Shown in pieces: positions 1 to 8,030 of a DNA stretch of 51,114 nucleotides. Positions within the stretch are counted from its first letter, which is position 1. Each line of letters begins with the position of its first letter. The notes beneath the pieces were generated by a model that had not been told where the DNA came from, ran no database searches, and saw only the letters and a program-made list of their open reading frames with translations. The translations under genes were made by a program, and so were the position numbers. The stretch comes from JAHCIE01 sp034431435 (GTDB lineage: Bacteria; Chloroflexota; Anaerolineae; Epilineales; JAHCIE01): assembly GCA_034431435.1 (NCBI GenBank), contig DAOUDG010000023.1, positions 1-51,114 of the forward strand. The letters run 5' to 3'.

Positions 1-599
1 CCTCGAAGTCGGGGGCGTCGGGCCTGTATAGCTCCTTCGATGGCAGCGAGGACCGGGGCAACGCGGCCTACTTTGATGGGCGCGTCGAGGTGAATGGGAC
101 GCTGGCTAAGAGCGCAGGGTCGTTCAAGATCGACCACCCGCTGGACCCCGCCAACAAGGTCTTGCAGCATTCCTTTGTCGAAAGTCCCGACATGATGAAT
201 GTCTACAACGGTAACGTGGTCACCGATGCGAAGGGTGAGGCGGTGGTGACGCTGCCCGACTACTTCCAGGCCCTCAACCGCGACTTTCGCTACCAGCTCA
301 CGCCCATCGGGCAGTTCGCCCAGGCCATTGTGGCGAAGGAGGTCGAGAACAACCGTTTTGTGATCCAGACCGACAAGCCTTCGGTCAAGGTCTCGTGGCA
401 GGTGACAGGCATCCGCCAGGATGCCTACGCACAGTCGCACCCCATTGTGGTGGAGTCGGAGAAGCCCGAGGCGGAGAAGGGATACTATCTGAACCCGGTG
501 GAGCTGGGTCAACCAGCGTCGACCAGTGTCAACTGGGTGCGTCGGCCGGAGCTGATGAAGCAGCGCGAGGCGGAGAAGGCCGGGCTGAGCGCGCGCTAG
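1..599 (+). CDS. Surface-type hypothetical protein, C-terminal part (5' end outside window)
   Basis: The frame is open from base 3 of the window, so this is the last ~199 codons of a longer gene; the first internal start (GTG, 90) is not a convincing true start. The protein contains the block HSFVESPDMMNVYNGNV followed by LPDYFQALNRDFRYQLTPIG and VSWQVTGIRQD. I recognise this as the conserved tail of large bacterial surface or exported proteins whose upstream parts are usually repetitive; that part cannot be seen here. The function is unknown. A symmetrical terminator follows at 621-650. Confidence 0.8.
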   Translation, partial: SKSGASGLYSSFDGSEDRGNAAYFDGRVEVNGTLAKSAGSFKIDHPLDPANKVLQHSFVESPDMMNVYNGNVVTDAKGEAVVTLPDYFQALNRDFRYQLTPIGQFAQAIVAKEVENNRFVIQTDKPSVKVSWQVTGIRQDAYAQSHPIVVESEKPEAEKGYYLNPVELGQPASTSVNWVRRPELMKQREAEKAGLSAR

Positions 600-620
600 T
601 CGGCAGCGCGGTGGTGCAAA

Positions 621-650
621 AAACGGGGCAGGCTCAGGCCTGCCCCGTTT
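621..650. terminator. Bidirectional intrinsic terminator
   Basis: A perfect 13-bp stem (621-633 with 638-650) has a 4-base loop. It is flanked by A-rich sequence on the left and TTT on the right. It lies between two convergent genes (ends at 599 and 670) and can serve both. Confidence 0.85.
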
Positions 651-669
651 GCGCAGCTTGAACTGAGAC

Positions 670-1689
670 TCAGTCGTGGACCCAGACCCATGTACCGGGA
701 TTGTCGGCAGTCGCCCACACCGAGTTGGCGCCAGGGGGCACGACCGGGCCGCTCCAGGTGAACAGGAACTTGGAGTCGGAGGGCGAAAGGTTCACGCAGC
801 CGTGGCTGCGCGTCTGGCCGAAGACGTCGTGCCAGTATGCGCCGTGCAGGGCGTAGCGCTGGTAGAAGTACATCGACCAGGGGACTTCGTCCAGGCTGTA
901 GGGGTCGTTGAGGTCGTCGCCCTTGGGCTTGGCTTTGGCCTCATCGGTAGTTGGCTGCCCGCCGGCCATGGTGTGGCTGACGTGCTTCTCGTAGATGCGG
1001 AACAGGCCCTTGGCGGTTGGCGTCTTGCCCTTGCCCGACGAGGTCAAGGTGGCGAACACCGGCGTATCGCCCTCGTAGGCGACGACGGTCTGCTGCGTCA
1101 GGTTGACATCAATCCACTTCTCGTCCGCGCCGACCTGCGCTGGCCGCTGAATGAACTTCACAGGGCGGACGAACTCGCCCCAGATGTACTGGCCGTCGGC
1201 GATGCGATAGTAGCCGTTCGCGCCATCGAACAGGCCAACGGGCGTGTAGCGCGACAGCGAGCCGAGGTAGGTAGAGTTGGGGTTGGGCTGCTGCAGCACC
1301 CACGTGTCGTTCTCGATGACGAAGCCCAGGTTGCCCTGCTCGTCGCCCTGGAAGTGGTAGCCCTCAAACTGAGTAACCGGCATGAAACGCACATCACTGG
1401 CGTTCACCCACGTGCCGTTGTGAAGGCGATACCAGCGGACACCGTTGACGACGGTGCTGCTCTTGACGCTCAACCAGGTATCCCAATCGTCGAGGGTGCG
1501 CAGGGGCCGCCCATTCGGGGCGTCGTAGGTCCATGAGGGGCGAAGAACGCGCGCCCACGTCGTGAACACAGCGGGGATATCTTCGCCATTGGGGAGCGGC
1601 TGGTTGGTGTTCTGGTCGGCCGTGGCGTGCGGCGTGGCCCAGAGCATCATCAAGAGAGCGATAAGGGCGGGCGCAATTCGTCGAAGCAT
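670..1689 (-). CDS. Exported L,D-transpeptidase (YkuD domain)
   Basis: This probably forms or remodels peptidoglycan cross-links outside the membrane. The C-terminal third holds the YkuD signature: LHGAYW with His ~282, then SHGCVNLSP with the catalytic Cys ~298. The N-terminus (MLRRIAPALIALLMMLWATPHATA) is a signal peptide. The middle (~residues 45-190) looks like SH3-like wall-binding modules, with aromatic-rich WYRL and WV segments. I chose the ATG at 1689 because GGAGGA precedes it by 7 bases; an upstream in-frame start at 1755 would put polar residues before the signal peptide. It is a single-gene unit with a TATAAT box upstream. Confidence 0.9.
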   Translation of the reverse strand: MLRRIAPALIALLMMLWATPHATADQNTNQPLPNGEDIPAVFTTWARVLRPSWTYDAPNGRPLRTLDDWDTWLSVKSSTVVNGVRWYRLHNGTWVNASDVRFMPVTQFEGYHFQGDEQGNLGFVIENDTWVLQQPNPNSTYLGSLSRYTPVGLFDGANGYYRIADGQYIWGEFVRPVKFIQRPAQVGADEKWIDVNLTQQTVVAYEGDTPVFATLTSSGKGKTPTAKGLFRIYEKHVSHTMAGGQPTTDEAKAKPKGDDLNDPYSLDEVPWSMYFYQRYALHGAYWHDVFGQTRSHGCVNLSPSDSKFLFTWSGPVVPPGANSVWATADNPGTWVWVHD

Positions 1690-1737
1690 GCGGCTTCCTC
1701 CAGCGCGAACACGAACAAGTATGGAGATGATGGGTAT

Positions 1738-1743
1738 ATTATA
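1738..1743 (-). promoter_or_regulatory. -10 box of the L,D-transpeptidase promoter
   Basis: TATAAT is read on the reverse strand, about 50 bases upstream of the start codon at 1689. No good -35 hexamer is visible at 17 bases, so only the -10 is called. Confidence 0.5.
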
Positions 1744-2028
1744 GCACGAAATCATACAGTTGGACGGCCGAAGCGGCTCGGCGGTGACATGCCGACCTCG
1801 CCCGACCTGCTACTACAACGCATAACGACCACCCAAAGTTCCGTTCCTGGCAAGAATCGGCTGCCTGGCCCAGGTGGCCGCCGCCCGAGGCGCTGTAGGC
1901 CAGCCGAATCCAGTTGGCGGCGAACGGTGAGATTCACAACATTTTCACAGTAAAGCCCGTATCGAGGGCCGCGCCTGGCGCGTTCAAGAGGGTGAAATCC
2001 ATCGACGCACTCATCAAGGAACTTGGGC

Positions 2029-2382
2029 ATGACCACTCAGGCTCGCTCGCTTGGCGCTCCACTCGACGGGACAGCGGTTCTTCGGTTGCTTCTGGCTGTG
2101 ACTCTCGTCGCCGTCATCGTCATGGGGGCGGCGTGGCTGGCTCTCACGCCGGCCTCCGTCTCATCGACGACAGGTGTCGTTGCCCAGAAGTGGGTTGAGG
2201 CGAGCGCGCAGGGGCGGCCGGCCCAGTACTGGATCGAAATCCGGGATGGGCGGCATACGCAGCGCTGCGCCGTCGGAGTCTATCAGAATCAATTGGTCGA
2301 GCAATGGAATGCGCTACAGGTGGGGGAACGCGCCAGCCTGACCTGCTATGGTCAGGGGGCGGTCAACCTGACCCTGCCCTAA
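2029..2382 (+). CDS. Small single-pass membrane protein, unknown function
   Basis: This 117-residue protein has one strong membrane segment (~residues 20-43, LLLAVTLVAVIVMGAAWLAL) near the N-terminus. A compact extracytoplasmic domain follows, with YWIEIRDGRHTQRCAVGVYQ and two cysteines (RCAV and LTCYG) that may form a disulfide. The domain could be a small OB or SH3-like beta barrel, but that is a guess. The start at ATG 2029 is favoured by AAGGA 8 bases upstream; a TTG two codons earlier is possible. A 14-bp terminator hairpin follows at 2417. I recognise no family. Confidence 0.65.
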   Translation: MTTQARSLGAPLDGTAVLRLLLAVTLVAVIVMGAAWLALTPASVSSTTGVVAQKWVEASAQGRPAQYWIEIRDGRHTQRCAVGVYQNQLVEQWNALQVGERASLTCYGQGAVNLTLP

Positions 2383-2416
2383 ACTTACCGTCTGGCCCGC
2401 GCCGGACACCATTCCG

Positions 2417-2452
2417 TCCAACAGAGGTAGTCGGGGGGCTACCTCTGTTGGA
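2417..2452. terminator. Intrinsic terminator between convergent genes
   Basis: A 14-bp perfect stem (2417-2430 with 2439-2452) has an 8-base G-rich loop. Its right arm overlaps the last codons and stop of the convergent reverse-strand gene that ends at 2439. Confidence 0.7.
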
Positions 2453-3212
2453 TTCCTGGGCCGGTCGTAGTATCGATGTCGGGCAGGAACAGGCGGGGGA
2501 TCATGCGCCGTACGATATCCGGCGGCAATGGGGTGGGCGATGGGCCGGGGGGTACGCGCGTCGGTGGCACGTAGGCGGGCAGGGTGGCGGTTGGTGGCGG
2601 AACGAGGGTGGCGGTTGGTGGCGGAACGAGGGTGGCGGTTGGTGACGGAACGAGGGTGGCAGTTGGTGGCGTCGTCGCGGTGACACGCGGCGTGGCGGTG
2701 GGCGCCGGGGTCGGCGTGGTGTAGCCGCTGCCCGGCTGGGCCACGTCGGCCGTCCAGTAGTGCTTGAAGGTCGCGCCGGCGTTGTAGGCGTGGCCAACGC
2801 CCAGGTGGGCGACATCGGGGTGGAGGAGCAGCATGCGATGGCCGTCACTGTTCATCCAGCCTGACACAACGTCGGCCGGCGAAGACTGGCCGCCGGCGAT
2901 AGCCTCGCCGGCCAGTTGGGCGGAGTAGCCGACGTCGAGGAGCCGCTGCCAGAGATCACGACCGTCTGACCCGGTGTGACTGAAGAAGTTGTGGGTCGCC
3001 ATATCGTCGCTATGTTGTTGAGCGGCGATGACGAGGCGGGCTTCGATACTTAGTGGACGCAATCCTCGACCGGTGCGTTCGATATTGATGAGGCGCGTAA
3101 CCTCCTGGACCTCCTCGGGTGTCGAGGCGGCGGCCGGCACACACCACGCGACCACGAGCATGATGGCGACGACCAGGACCAGGAGCCTACTGCGCGGCGA
3201 CGGTAGGGGCAT
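2439..3212 (-). CDS. Exported CAP/SCP-domain protein with Pro/Thr-rich stalk
   Basis: This 257-residue YkwD-like protein has a signal peptide (~1-30), then a CAP domain (~33-165). The domain shows the family landmarks LINIERTGRGLRPL, QQHSDDMATHNFFSHTGSDG, VVSGWMNSDGHRMLLL and LGVGHA...HYW. A stalk (~168-235) made of TATLVPPP repeats follows, ending in RLFLPD, which resembles short hydrophobic surface motifs at the ends of Chloroflexota secreted proteins. Such proteins are extracellular; their biochemical role in bacteria is poorly defined. It is a close relative of the neighbouring gene at 3440-3949, which lacks the stalk. No strong ribosome binding site is seen. Confidence 0.85.
   Translation of the reverse strand: MPLPSPRSRLLVLVVAIMLVVAWCVPAAASTPEEVQEVTRLINIERTGRGLRPLSIEARLVIAAQQHSDDMATHNFFSHTGSDGRDLWQRLLDVGYSAQLAGEAIAGGQSSPADVVSGWMNSDGHRMLLLHPDVAHLGVGHAYNAGATFKHYWTADVAQPGSGYTTPTPAPTATPRVTATTPPTATLVPSPTATLVPPPTATLVPPPTATLPAYVPPTRVPPGPSPTPLPPDIVRRMIPRLFLPDIDTTTGPGIQQR
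2573..2668. repeat. 24-bp tandem repeat encoding the TATLVPPP stalk
   Basis: Three near-identical 24-bp units (2597-2620, 2621-2644, 2645-2668) and one degenerate unit before them code for the Pro/Thr-rich stalk of the CAP protein. The copies differ by one or two bases, so the array can expand or contract by replication slippage without a frameshift. Confidence 0.85.
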
Positions 3213-3265
3213 GATCGCTCTTGATTCGTTTCTAGGGCGGCAAGCGCCGGGAACTCAGGTTCCGT

Positions 3266-3271
3266 ATTGTA
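3266..3271 (-). promoter_or_regulatory. Possible -10 box for the CAP gene
   Basis: TACAAT is read on the reverse strand, 54 bases upstream of the start codon at 3212. The -35 region is weak. Confidence 0.3.
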
Positions 3272-3379
3272 TACGTCTGACGCGCCGCCAGAATAACGGG
3301 CGCCAGCCTTAAATTATCGGGCAGCCTGTAGGCCGTTCCAGGTAACTGGATTGTATCCTCTTCGTTGCCCTTGTCAACC

Positions 3380-3420
3380 CACACGGCAGCGGTTCCCCAG
3401 CGGGGGACCGCTGCCGTGTG
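3380..3420 (-). terminator. Intrinsic terminator of the second CAP gene
   Basis: A 14-bp perfect stem (3380-3393 with 3407-3420) is extended by about four further G-C pairs around a 3-base loop. It lies 20 bases past the stop of the reverse-strand gene ending at 3440. Confidence 0.75.
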
Positions 3421-3439
3421 CCTTGCAGTTCGCCAGTCT

Positions 3440-3949
3440 CTACGAGTCCGGTGGGGCGTAACCGTCGACTGGTTGCGACACTTCGACCGTCCAATAGTGG
3501 GAGTAGGTCGTGCCGCCGCGTTGTGCGTGTCCAACGCCGATCTGCGCGACGTCGGGCAGCAACAAGATGTGCTGGTGGGCCGGGCTGCCCATCCAGCCCG
3601 TGACGACATCCGCCGCTGAGCCGTAGCCTGCGGCGACCACCTCGCCGCCGAAGGCGACCGGGTAGCCGCTGGCAACGATGCGCTCCCAGAAGCCTCGGCC
3701 GTCAGAGCCGGTGTGGCTGAAGATGTTGTGGGCGGCCAGGTCGTCGCTGTGCTGCTGAGCCGCGTTGGAAAGCAGTGGGTCGAGGCTGAGGGGTGGTAGC
3801 CCTCGCGCCGCACGCTCGTTGTTGATGAGGCGCGCCACTTCCTGGGCCTCGTCGGGCGAGGCCGCCAACGCGGGCAGACGCCAGGCGCCGAGGACGAGCC
3901 AGGCGGCCAGCAGCGCCAGAACAACCCCGCGATAGGTCCGAGCAGCCAT
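3440..3949 (-). CDS. Exported CAP/SCP-domain protein, stalkless paralogue
   Basis: This 169-residue protein has a signal peptide (~1-30, ending LPALAASP) and a single CAP domain carrying LINNERAARGLPPLSL, QQHSDDLAAHNIFSHTGSDG, VVTGWMGSPAHQHILLLP and IGVGHA...HYWTVEV. It matches the upstream gene (2439-3212) through the whole domain and ends just after it (GYAPPDS), so it probably stays soluble or loosely attached. The two genes are a tandem duplication that has diverged. It is divergent from the acyl-CoA synthetase gene, with a shared ~100-base intergenic region. Confidence 0.85.
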   Translation of the reverse strand: MAARTYRGVVLALLAAWLVLGAWRLPALAASPDEAQEVARLINNERAARGLPPLSLDPLLSNAAQQHSDDLAAHNIFSHTGSDGRGFWERIVASGYPVAFGGEVVAAGYGSAADVVTGWMGSPAHQHILLLPDVAQIGVGHAQRGGTTYSHYWTVEVSQPVDGYAPPDS

Positions 3950-4052
3950 GAGTCTGGTCTTCGCTCCCGTCTGGTTGGTGTTGCGGCGAGACTCTGACTA
4001 TCATACGCTCCGGACACGAAAATCATCTCATTCGCCGCCGAGAATCCATGCC

Positions 4053-5555
4053 ATGATGAACGCCTTGCCAACTGGCTCTATCCTCGCCCTGTTTCTTGCC
4101 CAGGTGGAGCGCGCGCCGCAGGCCCCGTGCCTGATCTGGCGCGGTCAGAGTCTCGCCTATGGCGACATGCTGGCGGCGACGCTGGAGGTGGCCGCCGGGC
4201 TACGCGAGTTGGGCGTGCAGCCGGGCGATCGGGTAGCGCTGGCCCTGGACAACGGACCGAGGTGGGTGAGCGCGTACCTGGGCGTTGGCTTCGCGGGCGG
4301 GGTGGTTGTCCCCATCAACACCCAGTATCGGGCGCGGGAACTGATGCACTTGCTGGGGGATAGTGGCGCAACCCTGGCCGTGGCGGGGGGCGCGGCGCTG
4401 CCCGAGGTGATGGGGCTGCGCCATGACCTGCCTGACCTGCGCCACATTGTGGCCGCCGACGGTGAGGCTCCGACCGCAACACCCTGGGCTGCCTTGCTCG
4501 GCCGCCACGCGGAGCCGGAACTACCGGCCACGGACGACCTGGCCATGCTGGTCTATACGTCGGGGACGACGGGGCGGGCCAAGGGTGTCATGCTCAGCCA
4601 CGGCAATCTGGCGGCCAATGCCCAGGCCATCGCCCAGGCCTGGCGCTGGACGGCCGCCGACCGCCTGCTGCTGATGCTGCCCCTGTTCCACATCCACGGT
4701 CTGGGCGTCGGGCTGCACGGCACGCTTATCACGGGGGCGAGCGTCGATGTGCGGCCACGCTTCGATGCCGTGGAGGCTCTGACGGCGCTGGCGAGCGGCG
4801 ACTACAGCCTGTTCTTCGGCGTGCCAACCATGTACGGGCGGCTGCTGGCAGTCGCTCAGGAGCGCGCCGCGCGGCCACGGGGCGTGCGCCTGTTCGTGTC
4901 CGGCTCCGCGCCCCTTAGCCCCACCGCCTTCGCCGCGTTCGAGCAGGTCTTCGGCCAGACAATCCTGGAGCGCTATGGGATGAGCGAGGGCGGCATGCTC
5001 ACTACCAACCCACTGGATGGCCCGCGTCGCGCTGGCACGGTGGGCGTTCCCTTCCCGGGGCAGGCTGTCCTCGTCGGGTCGCCGACACAGCCAGCGCCGG
5101 TGGGCGAGGTCGGGCCAGTCTGGGTGCGCGGGCCGAACCTGTTTCGTGGCTACTGGCGTCAGCCGCAGGCCACGGCCGCGGCCTTCGAGGGCGACTGGTT
5201 CAGCACCGGTGACCTGGGCTTCCTGGACGTCGACGGCGTGCTGACCCTGGTGGGGCGGGCGAAGGAACTGATCATCAGCGGCGGCTTCAATGTCTATCCG
5301 CGTGAGGTGGAAGATGTGCTGGTAACACACCCGCAGATCGCCGAGGCCGCCGTGGTTGGGCTACCCGATGACGATCTGGGCGAGCAGGTGGCGGCCTTTG
5401 TCGTGGCCCGCGATCCAGCCCTGACGAGCGGTGAGGTGATGGACTACTGCCGGGCGCGCCTGGCCCCCTACAAGAAGCCGCGTCGGGTGATCTTCGTCCC
5501 GACGCTACCCCGCAACGCGATGGGCAAGGTCCAGAAGGACGCGCTCAAAGGCTGA
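4053..5555 (+). CDS. AMP-forming acyl-CoA synthetase, MatB-like
   Basis: This 500-residue enzyme of the ANL superfamily activates a carboxylic acid with ATP and joins it to CoA. It has the P-loop LVYTSGTTGRAKGVMLSH, ERYGMSEGGML (A5), FSTGDLGFLD (A7), LVGRAKELIISGGFNVYP (A8) and the C-terminal lysine in RNAMGKVQKDALKG (A10). The run YGMSEGGMLTTNPLDG and the spacing resemble malonyl-CoA synthetases, but substrate cannot be fixed from sequence. The open frame extends upstream to 3948, over the CAP gene start; the tandem ATGs at 4053/4056 give the usual family N-terminus, although the ribosome binding site is weak. Confidence 0.88.
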   Translation: MMNALPTGSILALFLAQVERAPQAPCLIWRGQSLAYGDMLAATLEVAAGLRELGVQPGDRVALALDNGPRWVSAYLGVGFAGGVVVPINTQYRARELMHLLGDSGATLAVAGGAALPEVMGLRHDLPDLRHIVAADGEAPTATPWAALLGRHAEPELPATDDLAMLVYTSGTTGRAKGVMLSHGNLAANAQAIAQAWRWTAADRLLLMLPLFHIHGLGVGLHGTLITGASVDVRPRFDAVEALTALASGDYSLFFGVPTMYGRLLAVAQERAARPRGVRLFVSGSAPLSPTAFAAFEQVFGQTILERYGMSEGGMLTTNPLDGPRRAGTVGVPFPGQAVLVGSPTQPAPVGEVGPVWVRGPNLFRGYWRQPQATAAAFEGDWFSTGDLGFLDVDGVLTLVGRAKELIISGGFNVYPREVEDVLVTHPQIAEAAVVGLPDDDLGEQVAAFVVARDPALTSGEVMDYCRARLAPYKKPRRVIFVPTLPRNAMGKVQKDALKG

Positions 5556-5669
5556 GCGACGCCGCCAGGACGGCAGCCAGCCGGGCGTACCCCGGTGGCG
5601 GCTAGACCCGCGCCGGGCGCGATGCTATTATTCCTTCGCGCGACCGCCAGGTGGATGGAGGATGATATC

Positions 5670-6677
5670 ATGAGGTACAATCGCATGGGGCGGACCGGCC
5701 TCAAGGTGAGCGAGATTTGCCTGGGCACGATGACCTTCGGCAATCAGGCCGACCCGGCGACATCCTTCGCCATCATGGACGCGGCCGTCGAGGCGGGCGT
5801 CAACTTCTTCGATACCGCCGACGCCTACCCCCTCGGCTCAGACCTGGTCGCCAAGGGCCGCACCGAGGAGATTATCGGCGCGTGGCTCAAGGGACGGCGC
5901 GAGGACATCATCCTGGCAACGAAGGTCTACGGTGTCATGGGCGAGCGACCCAACGACCGGGGCCTATCGCGGAAGCATATCATGGCGGCGTGCGAGGCGT
6001 CGCTACGCCGCCTGCAGACCGACTTCATCGACCTGTACCAGTGTCACTTCGCCGACGCCGAGACGCCCATCGACGAGACACTGCGCGCGCTGGACGATCT
6101 GGTGCGCCAGGGCAAGGTACGCTACATCGGCGCGTCGAACTTCGCCGCCTGGGAGGTATGCAAGGCGCTGTGGGTCAGCGACAGGCTCAACCTGGCGCGC
6201 TTCGACTGCCTTCAGCCGCGCTACAACATCCTCTTCCGCGCCATCGAGGATGAGCTGCTGCCGCTGGCCCGCGACCAGGGCCTGGGCGTCATCGCCTACA
6301 ATCCACTGGCGGGTGGCTTCCTGACGGGACGCTACGTCCCTGGCCAGTCGCCCGTGGAGGGCACGCGCTTCACCCTCGGCGGCGGGGCGGGCGAGCGCTA
6401 CCGGCAGCGGTACTGGCACGACGCCCAGTTCGAGGCCGTCGAGGCCCTCAAGGCGTACTTTAGCGCGCGCGACCGCTCGCTGACCCACGTCGCTCTTGCC
6501 TGGGTCTTGCAGCAGCCGGGCCTCACCTCGGCCATCGTGGGGGCGAGCCGGCCGGAGCAGTTGACAGATAGCCTGAAGGCCGTCGGCCAGACGCTGGACG
6601 GGGAGGAGACAGCCTTTGCCAACTCCATCTGGTATCGCCTGCCGCGCTCCGACGACCCGGAGGTTGCGCGGCGGTAG
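5670..6677 (+). CDS. Aldo/keto reductase
   Basis: This 335-residue NAD(P)H-dependent TIM-barrel oxidoreductase carries the family residues in order: FFDTADAYPLG (Asp and Tyr), ILATKVYG (Lys), LYQCHFAD (His), YIGASNFAAWE, and the cofactor end IVGASRPEQL. It belongs to the broad AKR branch used on sugars and aromatic aldehydes; the substrate is unknown. The start at 5670 is supported by GGAGG 8 bases upstream. An in-frame ATG at 5655 overlaps that ribosome binding site and is less likely. Confidence 0.9.
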   Translation: MRYNRMGRTGLKVSEICLGTMTFGNQADPATSFAIMDAAVEAGVNFFDTADAYPLGSDLVAKGRTEEIIGAWLKGRREDIILATKVYGVMGERPNDRGLSRKHIMAACEASLRRLQTDFIDLYQCHFADAETPIDETLRALDDLVRQGKVRYIGASNFAAWEVCKALWVSDRLNLARFDCLQPRYNILFRAIEDELLPLARDQGLGVIAYNPLAGGFLTGRYVPGQSPVEGTRFTLGGGAGERYRQRYWHDAQFEAVEALKAYFSARDRSLTHVALAWVLQQPGLTSAIVGASRPEQLTDSLKAVGQTLDGEETAFANSIWYRLPRSDDPEVARR

Positions 6678-6695
6678 CGGGAGAGGCAGACAGGC

Positions 6696-7271
6696 TTGAA
6701 CACCATGGCGGAGCAAGAGAGTCTGACCGTCGCACCTGGCGCGCGACGCCGGCGTCGATGGCTGCTTCTCCTGGGCGGTGCGGCGGCCGTGCTGCTGCTC
6801 ATCGCGGGCGGACTCTTCCTGGTCGGAAGCGACAGCGTGGACTGGACCGTCGACCGCCAGCGCCCCACCGCCCCCGATTTCACCACCCAGACCCTGGACG
6901 GCGCGACAGTGCGCCTCGGTGACCTGCGCGGACGGCCCGTTGTGCTCAACTTCTGGGCGTCGTGGTGCGGACCGTGCCGCGTCGAGGCGCGCGACCTGGA
7001 AGCCGCGTGGCAGGCTTACCGTGACCAGGGTGTCGTCTTTCTGGGGGTCAACACGTCGGACAGCGCGGGCGGCGCGCGCCAGTACATCGAGGAGTTTGGG
7101 CTGACATATCCTTCCATCCAGGACGCCAACGCTGACCTGTCACGCATCTACGGCGCGGGTGCGCTGCCGACCACTGTCTTCATCGACCGCGAGGGGCGCG
7201 TGGCGGGCCGCCGAATGGGCGTGCTGAAGGCGAGCGCCCTGGCGGCGCGAGTCGAGGAATTGTTGCGGTAG
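6696..7271 (+). CDS. Membrane-anchored TlpA/ResA-type thioredoxin
   Basis: This 191-residue protein has a cytoplasmic Arg-rich start, one membrane anchor (~22-43) and an extracytoplasmic thioredoxin domain. The active site is WASWCGPC (Cys91 and Cys94), with the cis-Pro loop at ALPTTVFID. Such proteins reduce disulfides outside the membrane, for example in cytochrome c maturation. GGGAGAGG lies 9 bases before the TTG at 6696; an ATG at 6705 is the alternative and would only remove three residues. The stop is 6 bases before the GTG of the Lgt-like gene, so the two are co-transcribed. Confidence 0.88.
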   Translation: MNTMAEQESLTVAPGARRRRRWLLLLGGAAAVLLLIAGGLFLVGSDSVDWTVDRQRPTAPDFTTQTLDGATVRLGDLRGRPVVLNFWASWCGPCRVEARDLEAAWQAYRDQGVVFLGVNTSDSAGGARQYIEEFGLTYPSIQDANADLSRIYGAGALPTTVFIDREGRVAGRRMGVLKASALAARVEELLR

Positions 7272-7277
7272 CCCGCC

Positions 7278-8030
7278 GTGAGCATCGTAGCCAGCCTGAT
7301 CGACCGCCTGCTGGCGGCGAGTGAACTGATTACGCTGTTGGTGTGTTTGGGGCTGGCGCTGTGGCTGGCCGAGCGACGCGCTCCACGCCTGGGCCTCGAT
7401 CCGGCCCTGATAAGTCAGATGGGCTTTGGCCTGGGGCTGGGTGCGCTGGTGGGCGGGCGGCTGGCTTACATCCTGGCTGATTGGCGCACCTACGTTCGCC
7501 ATCCTTTCGACATCCTCCTGGTCCAGGGTGGCCTGTCGCTGTGGGGGGCGATGCTCGGCGGCAGCCTCGTTCTCGCCTGGTACGCTCGCCGTCGTGGCCT
7601 GGCTCCTGGCGCGCTCGCCGATGGCTTCGCCTTCCCGCTGGCCGTGGGCAGCGTCGCCTACTCACTCCTGTGCATCGTGCGCGGCGATTGCGCCGGGGCG
7701 GTGGGTGCGCCGCCGCTGGCGATGGTCCTGCCCGGCTACTCCCTGCCACGCTACCCGGTGGAGCTGTACGTGGCCGCGCTGGCCGCTGCCCTGGCCGCGC
7801 TGCTTACCTACCTTGAGCCTCGCCGCCACTTTAGCGGCGAGGTGGCGCTGCTCTTCCTGCTGGGCTATGCCGCGATTCGCTGTACGACCGACTTCTTGCG
7901 CATCCACTTCGGCGCGTGGCCGACCCCGGAGCAGACGGCAGCGGCTCTCGTCGCCATCGGCGCGGGTATCACCTGGCTCGTCCTGGGCGCTCGGGCGCGT
8001 GGCGCGCCGGGGCGGGGTCAGTTGCCATGA
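7278..8030 (+). CDS. Lgt-like polytopic membrane protein, probably lacking Lgt catalysis
   Basis: This 250-residue protein has about seven hydrophobic segments and the outline of prolipoprotein diacylglyceryl transferase: GGRLAYIL, GGLSLWGAMLGG, RYPVELY and YAAIRCTTDFLR. In true Lgt the third block reads HGG and is followed by an RxxNFxNxE segment. Here the His position is Trp (SLWGAM) and the Arg/Asn segment is absent (GSVAYSLLCIVRGDCAG). I infer a paralogue with a different role, possibly partnered with the adjacent TlpA-like protein. The start is GTG 7278. The stop overlaps the next start (ATGA, 8027-8030). Confidence 0.75.
   Translation: MSIVASLIDRLLAASELITLLVCLGLALWLAERRAPRLGLDPALISQMGFGLGLGALVGGRLAYILADWRTYVRHPFDILLVQGGLSLWGAMLGGSLVLAWYARRRGLAPGALADGFAFPLAVGSVAYSLLCIVRGDCAGAVGAPPLAMVLPGYSLPRYPVELYVAALAAALAALLTYLEPRRHFSGEVALLFLLGYAAIRCTTDFLRIHFGAWPTPEQTAAALVAIGAGITWLVLGARARGAPGRGQLP

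Noticed and set aside
676..1536. 286-codon forward ORF opposite the L,D-transpeptidase
   Set aside because: Antisense shadow caused by GC-rich codon bias; the reverse-strand gene has clear YkuD motifs and a ribosome binding site.
2573..2668. CRISPR array
   Set aside because: Repeats are directly adjacent with no spacers and translate in frame to the CAP protein stalk.
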